Part shown: positions 5,660 through 11,257 of the stretch, one piece after another
How the letters are laid out: each line of letters opens with the position of its first letter
Numbering within the stretch: the stretch's first letter is position 1
NCBI GenBank assembly: GCA_030612185.1
Contig: JAUWOI010000094.1
Span: 1-11,257 of the forward strand
Length of the DNA stretch: 11,257 nucleotides
Source: Anaerolineae bacterium
GTDB lineage: Bacteria; Chloroflexota; Anaerolineae; B4-G1
Direction: 5' to 3'
The notes under the pieces: generated by a model
The model's input: the letters and a program-made list of their open reading frames with translations, nothing else
The model's database searches: none
Told to the model about the DNA's origin: nothing
Program-made: the position numbers and the translations under genes

Positions 5660-7285
5660 CTATTGCTCGTACACCACTTGCCCGTCAAACACAGTCATCG
5701 TTACTTGCGTCTGCGCGATCTCCATCGGTGTGGTTCTCTCGAGGGCGAAGATGTCGCGGTCGAGGACGATCAGGTCGGCCAGCTTGCCGGGGGTGATACT
5801 GCCCAGGTATGCCTCCCTGCCGCTGACCAGAGCCGTGCCCATCGTGTAGCCCCACACTGCCTCGGCTACGGTCAGCCGCTGCCGGGGGTACCAGCCGCCC
5901 TGTGGCTCGCCGTCTCTCTGCTGGCGAGCGACAGCAGCGTGGATGCCGAACATCGGGTTGGGGTTGGCCACAGGACAATCGGAGCCGAAGGCCAGAGTTA
6001 CCCCGGCGTCTAGCATGTCCCGAAAAGGATAGGCGAAGCGCCCACGCGGGCCGACCGACTTTTCGATCATCGGAATGTCATCGGGGGCGTGGATAGGCTG
6101 CACCGAGGCCACGACGTTCAATTGCCCCAGACGGGCTATGTCCTCGGGGCGGATCATCTGCACGTGTTCGATGCGGTGAGGGGCCGCAGGCGGCGCAACC
6201 TCCCGCAAGTTCGGAACCTGCGGGAGGTTCTCAAAGACGGTGATCAATTCGCGATTGGCCCGGTCACCGATGGCGTGGATCGCCACGGCCAGCCCAGCCC
6301 GGTCGGCGCGGGCGATGGCCTCGGCGATCTCCTCCATTGGGGTCAAGGGCATGCCGCAGTCTCCGGTATCTTCGTACGGTTCCAGCATCCAGGCCGTGCG
6401 AGCGCCCTGTCCGCCGTCGGCAAAGAACTTGACGTGCCCCACACGCAGGTAATCGTCGCCCATACCGGTGCACAACCCCAGAGCGATGCCAGCGTCGAGA
6501 CGTTCGCCGGGGATGTTCATCCACAGTCGCAAGGCCAGATCGCCTGCCGTTCGCAATCGTTGGTAGGCGCGGAAGGCCGGCGGCCCGTCGGCCCCACCCA
6601 TGATGCGGTAGTCGTGAACGCCGGTCAGACCCAGGCGGTGTAAGACGGCGAACCCCTCACGCATAGCCTCGACGGTCTCTTCCTCGGTGGGCGGGGGGAT
6701 GAGATCGCTCACCAGGTTGATGGCCAATTCGCGCAAGATACCGGTTGGCTGCCCCGCTTCGTCCCGGTTGATGACGCCTTCGGGCGGATTGGGGGTGTCT
6801 CCCGTGATGCCCGCTTCGCGGAGCGCCCGCGAGCTGACGACCGCCAGGTGCATGTCGTTGCGCCACAGAATGACGTGGTGGTCGGGGGCTGCGTCGTCCA
6901 GATCAGCGCGGCGGGGTTGACGCGGCTCGGGCCAGCGGGTCTCGTTCCAGCCCTGGCCCAGGATCCACTGACCCGGGGGTGTCTCGCTCGCTCTTTGCGC
7001 CAGCCGATACCGCAGGTCGGCCAGCGAGGTTGCCCCGGTCAGCGCCAACCGGCGGAGGCCGAGCGACCAGTCGTAATAGTGGAAGTGCGCGTCGGTCAGG
7101 CCGGGCAGCACCAGACGGCCGCCCAGATCAATCGTCCGAGTGTCGGGCCCGGCCAGGGCGCGGATTTCCTCGTCTCTGCCCACGGCCCATACGCGACCGT
7201 CGCGGATGGCTACGGCCGTGGCATGGGGATAGGCTGGGTCCTGGGTATGAAAACTACCGCTGACTAGAAATAGTCCGTTCGTCAT
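5660..7285 (-). CDS. YtcJ-like metal-dependent amidohydrolase
   Basis: A 541-residue member of the amidohydrolase superfamily (Amidohydro_3/YtcJ group): a TIM-barrel hydrolase with a small beta domain formed by both ends. The substrate is unknown and the group is broad. Metal-site features are in order: HxH in DAHFH (H67, H69), a candidate bridging Lys in HVKFFADGG (K286), His in AIHAIGDRA (H337), His in RIEHVQ (H374) and Asp in AFGSDCPV (D436). The C-terminal GSITPGKLADLIVLDRD block is typical of the family. There is no signal peptide, so it should be cytoplasmic. The ATG at 7285 lacks a good ribosome binding site; AGAGG is only one base away, and a TATAAA (7294-7299) sits so close that a near-leaderless message is possible. 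It begins 171 bp after the KamA-family gene, so shared transcription is uncertain. Hydrolysis of an N-acyl or cyclic amino acid derivative would fit the context, but this is speculation. Confidence 0.85.
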   Translation of the reverse strand: MTNGLFLVSGSFHTQDPAYPHATAVAIRDGRVWAVGRDEEIRALAGPDTRTIDLGGRLVLPGLTDAHFHYYDWSLGLRRLALTGATSLADLRYRLAQRASETPPGQWILGQGWNETRWPEPRQPRRADLDDAAPDHHVILWRNDMHLAVVSSRALREAGITGDTPNPPEGVINRDEAGQPTGILRELAINLVSDLIPPPTEEETVEAMREGFAVLHRLGLTGVHDYRIMGGADGPPAFRAYQRLRTAGDLALRLWMNIPGERLDAGIALGLCTGMGDDYLRVGHVKFFADGGQGARTAWMLEPYEDTGDCGMPLTPMEEIAEAIARADRAGLAVAIHAIGDRANRELITVFENLPQVPNLREVAPPAAPHRIEHVQMIRPEDIARLGQLNVVASVQPIHAPDDIPMIEKSVGPRGRFAYPFRDMLDAGVTLAFGSDCPVANPNPMFGIHAAVARQQRDGEPQGGWYPRQRLTVAEAVWGYTMGTALVSGREAYLGSITPGKLADLIVLDRDIFALERTTPMEIAQTQVTMTVFDGQVVYEQ

Positions 7286-7324
7286 GCCTCTGTTTTATAA
7301 GAGCGTGGTACTACTCACCTGATC

Positions 7325-7385
7325 CCGCTGGATTGCCAAATCCAGCGGTGCAGCGGAAGAACCAAGCGGATTTGACCGCTATTGG
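7325..7385. repeat. Two adjacent hairpins between the KamA-family gene and the amidohydrolase gene
   Basis: A perfect 10-bp stem, ccgctggatt and aatccagcgg (7325-7334 and 7339-7348), closes on a 4-base loop. Next to it agcgg and ccgct (7365-7369 and 7376-7380) form a second stem, extendable by ccaa/ttgg with a small bulge (7362-7385). On the minus-strand message both lie in the 171-base spacer downstream of the KamA-family stop. There is no U-run after either stem, so an mRNA-stabilising or processing structure or a REP-like intergenic element seems likelier than a simple terminator. Confidence 0.6.
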
Positions 7386-7456
7386 CCTGCAAAGTGCCGT
7401 TTCTTACTGCCAAGAGGCTTGTAGCTAGATCTACTGAGTCTACCAATTCACCGACT

Positions 7457-9307
7457 TCAGTAGTAATACCAGATGCTCTCGTAGTCCTTCGGGTCCTCTC
7501 CGATCTCCTCCAGACGCTGCAAGTATTCGTAGATCGGATTGTCCACGTAGGGCCAGGGCTCCATCGGGGTGATGCCCTTCTCCCACGGATGCCAGAGGTA
7601 TACACGGCGTCCATCGGGGCGCACGGCGATTAGTTCACGGTCTTGCCACGCCCGGATGTGGTTTTTCCCCAGCCGGGGGACGTTGAAGACCGGTTCGTCG
7701 GTGCGGAATATGCCCGGCAACAGCCGCGCTTCCTCCTTGCGCTCCTGGGCGATCCGAGCCAACGGGGTCAGGTAGTCTTTTGTCTCTTGCTTTCCCTTGG
7801 GATAGAAAGTATAGTAGGGGTCCACGCCGACTTTTTTCATGGCGATGCGGTTGGCCACCGTCTGGAAGCGCAGGCTGGTGTTCAGCGTGAAGACCTGTTG
7901 ATTGTAGACGTACATACCCTGCCGGCGTAACTTGTAGACCGCGTCGGCCAGGTCCGGTGTGATCTCCGCCGCGCTCTCAATGTGGGTGACGAAGCACACG
8001 TTTCTGCGGCCAGGCTTGATGTACCCCCCCAACATCTCCGCCAACTCGTCCGTGATGCGCATGGGCATCGTCACCGGCGCCCGCGTCGCCCAGCGGATGC
8101 TGATGATGTGCTCCATGCGGCTCAGGCGATCCATCATCTGCTTGATCATCCGGTCGCTCATGAACAGCGGATCGCCGCCGGTGATGAGTATATCACGTAT
8201 CGCAGGATGCGCGGCGAACCAATCGAGGGCGTCGTCCAACTGCTCTGGAGTGGCCATCGCCTGGGGCATCATCGGGCCGGTGATCTCCCAATTTCTCTGG
8301 CAGTAGATGCAGATCTGGGGGCAGGTGTCGAAGGGTTTGATGATGGCGACGGTGGCGTAGCGCCGGGTTACCAGGTCAATAGGTGACGTGTCGTGTTCCC
8401 CCATAAAGTCGAAATAGTGTTCCCGATCATCCTGGTGCTCTATCATCCGCTCGGCGTAGTGCATAGGCGGGATGACCTGTGACCTGATCTGGGCATCCTC
8501 TTTACGCTCTGGCGAGTCGAAGTCGAAGAGGGAGAGATAGTAGGGGGTGATGCCGAAGGGAATGTTGTGCTCCACACACAGCCGGGTTGCTTCGATATCC
8601 TCGTCTGTCAGTGGTACGAGCCGCTGGAGACGTTCCAGTCCCTCCTTGTCCTTAAAGATGTACCTCAGTTGCCAGCGATGGCTATGCCAGTGCTCCAGCG
8701 TGGCGTCGAAAAAGTCTATAATCCTTTGCCGGTTTCGCTCCCGCTTGGCGACCATGTCAGGGTCCAGGCCGGTCGGATGCCGGTTCACCAATCCTATCAC
8801 CGCGTCGTTTGCGTGATCGAGAAAGTCTGAGCGGGCGACGCCGGCCGCCCGTCCCTTGATCGCCGCGAAGTCTACCGGTTCCACGCCACCATCAGCCAGT
8901 ACCGGCCCCAGCCAACCCTCAGATAGCCCGGCCTGCCCGTTGATCGCTTTTAGCAGATGTTTGAATTCCTCGACAAAGCCGGGGGCAAGTTTGTCGTCCG
9001 AATCCAGGCTTCCGTTGGCCATTCGCCACAGGTATTCCAGCGTGCTGAATCCGGCGATCTCCTCGTTGCGAGGGGAGATGAAATTGCTGAAGACGCGCAA
9101 TGCCTCTATAGCCATGGCATACTCCAACTTGTGCACGCCCATCTCCCCACGGCGGTACTTCCACTCTAGGCTCTTGAGGTAGTTGAACAGCGCGATCCGG
9201 CCCGTTTCCACATCCTGGCTCTCCTGCAAGATGCGGTAGACCTGGCGGTCGTGTTCCCACAGTTTGTCTGGCGCCGCTCCTTCGGAGCGGATTCTAGCCT
9301 CGGTCAC
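7457..9307 (-). CDS. KamA-family radical SAM aminomutase, glutamate 2,3-aminomutase-like active site
   Basis: A 616-residue radical SAM protein whose C-terminal two thirds align with lysine 2,3-aminomutase. The SAM/cluster motif CPQICIYC has C329, C333 and C336, followed by ITGGDPLFMSD (about 375-385). In place of the KamA PGGGGK block it has NVPRLGK, with K548 as the candidate PLP lysine. The two lysine-binding Asp residues of KamA are replaced by K504 (YPKGKQ) and N542 (FNVP), the type of change reported for glutamate 2,3-aminomutase. The zinc-binding Cys set of KamA is absent. About 200 extra N-terminal residues, helical and charged, have no recognised domain, and the C-terminus is rich in Trp and Tyr, ending WYYY. 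I chose GTG 9307 because AAGGAGG lies 5 bases upstream; a TTG at 9364 would run through tandem repeats. It follows the CBS-ACT gene by 98 bp. The family is sure, but the substrate is inferred. Confidence 0.85.
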   Translation of the reverse strand: MTEARIRSEGAAPDKLWEHDRQVYRILQESQDVETGRIALFNYLKSLEWKYRRGEMGVHKLEYAMAIEALRVFSNFISPRNEEIAGFSTLEYLWRMANGSLDSDDKLAPGFVEEFKHLLKAINGQAGLSEGWLGPVLADGGVEPVDFAAIKGRAAGVARSDFLDHANDAVIGLVNRHPTGLDPDMVAKRERNRQRIIDFFDATLEHWHSHRWQLRYIFKDKEGLERLQRLVPLTDEDIEATRLCVEHNIPFGITPYYLSLFDFDSPERKEDAQIRSQVIPPMHYAERMIEHQDDREHYFDFMGEHDTSPIDLVTRRYATVAIIKPFDTCPQICIYCQRNWEITGPMMPQAMATPEQLDDALDWFAAHPAIRDILITGGDPLFMSDRMIKQMMDRLSRMEHIISIRWATRAPVTMPMRITDELAEMLGGYIKPGRRNVCFVTHIESAAEITPDLADAVYKLRRQGMYVYNQQVFTLNTSLRFQTVANRIAMKKVGVDPYYTFYPKGKQETKDYLTPLARIAQERKEEARLLPGIFRTDEPVFNVPRLGKNHIRAWQDRELIAVRPDGRRVYLWHPWEKGITPMEPWPYVDNPIYEYLQRLEEIGEDPKDYESIWYYY

Positions 9308-9357
9308 AGATGCCTCCTTCGTCGGCAGATTAACACATTGGTAGACCGATGACTGGC

Positions 9358-9405
9358 TTCCCAATCTACCAGTTTCCCAATTTACCAGTTTCCCAATCTA
9401 CCGAT
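9358..9405. repeat. Three tandem copies of a 16-bp unit
   Basis: Units at 9358-9373, 9374-9389 and 9390-9405 read ttcccaatctaccagt, ttcccaatttaccagt and ttcccaatctaccgat. They fill the spacer between the CBS-ACT stop and the start of the KamA-family gene. The core taccag/taccaat recurs, inverted, in the spacer on the other side of the CBS-ACT gene. Confidence 0.8.
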
Positions 9406-10053
9406 CTAAGTCGCCCTCACATCCAGCACCTTGACCTTTTCGAGTTTGCTCAGTGTGGCGACCAGATCATCCTGCGGCACGTGCTTGATCTTGAGGACGA
9501 CGTTGAACAGCAGTGGCTCTTCGGGCTCGTAGGTGCCGCATGCGCCTATGTCGCCGCCTTGATCTGCAATCACCGCCGTGATCCTGGCCAGTGCTCCCGG
9601 CACATCCGGAGCCTGAAGGGTAATCCGTATCCCGGCTTGGCGGGCGCCTACGAGTTCCATCAGCGTGGAGAGCATGTCGGTGTCGGTGATGATGCCCACC
9701 AGCGAGCTGTTCCGCATCACCAGCAGACATCCAACTTTACTCTCGGCCATGATGCGGGCTGCCCCCTCGATGGCCACATCCTCTTCCACGGTGATCACGT
9801 CCCGCACCATCACGTCGCGGACTTTGACTTTGTTCAGCGCGTAGTTCATCTCCCAGACGCTGAGCGTGGTCACCGATGAGGGCATCGCCTCCATCAGCGT
9901 CTCACGAGTGACCAGGCCCACCAGCCTGCCATCCTTGCGCGCGATGGGCAGGTGGCGAATGTTGTTTTCCTTCATATACCGGTGTGCTTCTGTGATGGAC
10001 ACTGTAGGCTCCATCGTCAGCGGATGCAGTGTCATACGCTCTTTGACTAACAT
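9406..10053 (-). CDS. CBS-CBS-ACT domain protein (AcuB-like)
   Basis: A 215-residue cytoplasmic sensor-type protein. The first CBS motif covers about residues 1-56 (MTLHPLTMEPTVSITEA to GLVTRETLM). The second covers about 77-132 (VKVRDVMVRDVITVEEDVAI to GIITDTDML). The ACT domain runs from about 142 to 213 (IRITLQAPDVPGALARIT). CBS pairs usually bind adenine nucleotides or SAM, and ACT domains bind amino acids, so the protein could link energy or SAM status to an amino acid signal. Length and domain order match Bacillus AcuB, but that name implies acetoin or acetate metabolism not seen here. GGAGGT lies 5 bases before the ATG. It is 43 bp after livF and upstream of the radical SAM gene. A partner protein or enzyme target cannot be named from the sequence. 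Confidence 0.88.
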   Translation of the reverse strand: MLVKERMTLHPLTMEPTVSITEAHRYMKENNIRHLPIARKDGRLVGLVTRETLMEAMPSSVTTLSVWEMNYALNKVKVRDVMVRDVITVEEDVAIEGAARIMAESKVGCLLVMRNSSLVGIITDTDMLSTLMELVGARQAGIRITLQAPDVPGALARITAVIADQGGDIGACGTYEPEEPLLFNVVLKIKHVPQDDLVATLSKLEKVKVLDVRAT

Positions 10054-10068
10054 AAATGACCTCCGGAG

Positions 10069-10092
10069 ATTGGTGGATTGGTAAATTGGTAG
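10069..10092. repeat. Three tandem copies of an 8-bp unit
   Basis: The units attggtgg, attggtaa and attggtag (10069-10076, 10077-10084, 10085-10092) occupy the spacer between the livF stop and the CBS-ACT start. Their complement (ctaccaat, ttaccaat) matches the core of the 16-bp repeats at 9358-9405. Confidence 0.75.
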
Positions 10093-10096
10093 CGTA

Positions 10097-10798
10097 CTAT
10101 GTCCAAAATGCCTTCTTCAAATCGGTGAATTCTTCGACCGGCCCCTCGAAGCGGTTGCGGCCCAATTCGAGTACGTAAACGTAGTCGGCGATTTTCAGCG
10201 CCTGGCGGATCTCCTGGTCTACCAGGATGATGGTCAGGCCATCGTTATCCCGCAGGCTGACCAGCATTTCATATACCTCTTTGGACAACAGTTTGGCCAG
10301 CCCGGCAGTTGGCTCGTCCACCAGGATCAGACTGGGGTCGGTCATCAGCGTGCGACCGACCTCGACCATGCGCTGCATGCCGCCGGAGAGTTGGCCGGCC
10401 TGCGACTTGCGCCGGTCTTTTAACATCGGAAAACGTTCGTAGTTTTCCTCTATCTTACGCTTGATGCGTGCTTTGTCGTTCTTGAACGTCCAGGCGCCGA
10501 GTTGCAGGTTCTCCTCGACCGTCATCCAGCGAAAGATGCCCGGCTGCTGCGGGATGTACGAGAGGCCCAAGTTGATCCGCTCGTGGGTTGGCGTCCCAAT
10601 GATGTCCTCTCCGTCGAAGATCACCTCGCCCGCGGCCGGCTTTAGAAAGCCGTAGATGGCCTTGAGCAGAGTGGACTTGCCCACGCCGTTGGCGCCCAGG
10701 ACGGTCGTGATCTTCCCGGTCTGGGCCGTGACCGAGACACCCTGGAGGATGTGCAGGTCCTTGTAGTAGCCGACGTACAGGTCTCTTATCTCAAGCAT
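10097..10798 (-). CDS. livF: Branched-chain-type amino acid ABC transporter ATPase LivF
   Basis: One of the two ATP-hydrolysing subunits of a Liv/HAAT-type amino acid importer, acting on the inner face of the membrane. The 233 residues match the usual LivF length. Walker A is GANGVGKST (35-43). The Q-loop is IPQQPGIF (82-89). The ABC signature is LSGGMQ (137-142), Walker B is LILVDEP (157-163) and DQEIRQALKIADYVYVLELG follows. The switch position carries Gln (Q195) rather than His, as in other LivF proteins I remember. GGAGGAGG lies 6 bases before the ATG, inside the end of livG, and the two genes overlap by 8 bp, so they are surely co-translated. Liv-family importers carry leucine-type amino acids but also others, amides or urea, so the substrate here is open. 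Lysine or glutamate is suggested only by the neighbours. Confidence 0.94.
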   Translation of the reverse strand: MLEIRDLYVGYYKDLHILQGVSVTAQTGKITTVLGANGVGKSTLLKAIYGFLKPAAGEVIFDGEDIIGTPTHERINLGLSYIPQQPGIFRWMTVEENLQLGAWTFKNDKARIKRKIEENYERFPMLKDRRKSQAGQLSGGMQRMVEVGRTLMTDPSLILVDEPTAGLAKLLSKEVYEMLVSLRDNDGLTIILVDQEIRQALKIADYVYVLELGRNRFEGPVEEFTDLKKAFWT

Positions 10799-11257
10799 CG
10801 GTAGCCTCCTCCGTCCCTTCGGCTTCGCTCAGGGCAGGCCCTTCGGCCAGCCGTCCGGCCGGGATGACCGCCGGGATCTCTTCTTCCTCCTCCTTACCCA
10901 GGTAGGCCTCGATGACCGCCGGGTCTTCTTTCACTTCGGCCGGGTCGCCATCGGCGATCAACTCGCCGAAGTTTAACACCAGCAATCGCTTGCTGAGGGT
11001 GAAGATGCTATCCATGTCGTGGCTGATGATGATGAAGGCCTTGCCCTGTTTGTGCACGGTTTTGATGTACTCGTAGATTGTTTCCATCAACTTGGGGTGA
11101 ACCCCCGCAAACGGCTCGTCGAGGATGATGATGTCCGGATCGAGCATCAACAGCCGGCCGAGTTCGAGCAATTTCTGCTGCCCGCCCGAGAGGCTGCGGG
11201 CGTACTCGTTGGTCAGATGCTCGATGGTCAGGAACTCGAGCACCTCCATGGCTTTAT
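10791..11257 (-). CDS. livG: Branched-chain-type amino acid ABC transporter ATPase LivG (3' part only)
   Basis: The C-terminal part of the second ATPase of the Liv importer. The reading frame is still open at the window edge, so the N-terminus with Walker A lies outside. Visible are the signature LSGGQQKLLELGR, Walker B with DEPFAG (IIILDEPFAG) and the switch His in IIISHDMD. Typical LivG proteins end soon after an EAYLG motif. This one continues for about 34 residues, with a Glu run followed by AGRLAEGPALSEAEGTEEATDA. The DNA for PALSEAEG looks like a dispersed intergenic repeat captured in frame (see the repeat at 10815-10840). It overlaps livF by 8 bp. Confidence 0.92.
   Translation of the reverse strand, partial: KAMEVLEFLTIEHLTNEYARSLSGGQQKLLELGRLLMLDPDIIILDEPFAGVHPKLMETIYEYIKTVHKQGKAFIIISHDMDSIFTLSKRLLVLNFGELIADGDPAEVKEDPAVIEAYLGKEEEEEIPAVIPAGRLAEGPALSEAEGTEEATDA
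10815..10840. repeat. Dispersed-type repeat inside the 3' end of livG
   Basis: The segment beginning cccttcggcttcgctcaggg and continuing gcaggcc, with a cccttcgg echo just after (10840-10847), resembles a repeat I recall as widespread in environmental bacterial genomes. When read through, that repeat gives PALSEAEG. Here it encodes exactly this peptide in the extra C-terminal tail of LivG. The match to the wider family is from memory and needs a genome search. Confidence 0.45.

Noticed and set aside
7315..7614. 99-codon open frame on the minus strand ending in the hairpin region
   Set aside because: Two thirds overlap the 3' end of the KamA-family gene in another frame, and the sequence is low-complexity Arg/Ser/Thr.
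9308..9364. Longer N-terminus for the KamA-family protein starting at TTG 9364
   Set aside because: The extension reads through the 16-bp tandem repeat and has no ribosome binding site, while GTG 9307 has AAGGAGG at ideal spacing.
9358..9405. CRISPR array
   Set aside because: The 16-bp units are directly adjacent with no spacers, so this is a simple tandem repeat.
1..11257. tRNA or rRNA genes
   Set aside because: I saw no cloverleaf with conserved T-loop bases and no rRNA-like conserved segments in the gaps between genes.

Overview
The window (about 11.3 kb) is bacterial chromosome of moderately high GC. Nearly everything recognisable is on the minus strand. Gene content (saccharopine-type lysine degradation, two KamA-family radical SAM proteins, a branched-chain-type amino acid ABC transporter, a CBS-ACT protein) and the style of the intergenic repeats suggest an environmental, probably anaerobic or facultative bacterium. 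Chloroflexota (Anaerolineae-like) is my best guess, but it rests on remembered resemblance of repeats and gene style, not on any marker gene.

Read in the direction of transcription (high to low coordinates), the first block holds the 3' end of a livG-type ATPase (10791 to the window edge), livF (10097-10798, overlapping livG by 8 bp), a two-CBS plus ACT domain protein (9406-10053), a long KamA-family radical SAM protein (7457-9307) and a YtcJ-like amidohydrolase (5660-7285). Gaps grow from overlap to about 170 bp, so the last genes may be transcribed separately. A gene-free gap of 314 bp (5346-5659) follows. It holds a good sigma70-like promoter for the second block: an Lrp/AsnC regulator (4887-5345), lysine-ketoglutarate reductase (3547-4860), saccharopine dehydrogenase (2177-3502) and lysine 2,3-aminomutase kamA (867-2153), with gaps of only 23-44 bp. 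This looks like one operon.

The reductase and dehydrogenase are separate-gene versions of the two halves of the animal/plant bifunctional LKR/SDH (AASS) enzyme, in the same order. Together they turn lysine plus 2-oxoglutarate into aminoadipate semialdehyde plus glutamate. KamA turns lysine into beta-lysine. The second KamA-family protein has Lys and Asn where lysine aminomutases carry the two substrate-binding Asp residues. That is the kind of change described for glutamate 2,3-aminomutase, so it may act on glutamate or another acidic amino acid. The locus can be read as a lysine/glutamate handling and beta-amino-acid unit, with uptake (Liv) and sensing (Lrp, ACT) genes beside it.

At the left end, on the plus strand and convergent to kamA, lies a conserved-looking hypothetical gene broken by a frameshift (44-638). 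The convergent gap (639-866) contains a striking compound inverted repeat. Several other spacers hold 8- or 16-bp tandem repeats, and a dispersed-type repeat appears to have been absorbed into the C-terminus of LivG.
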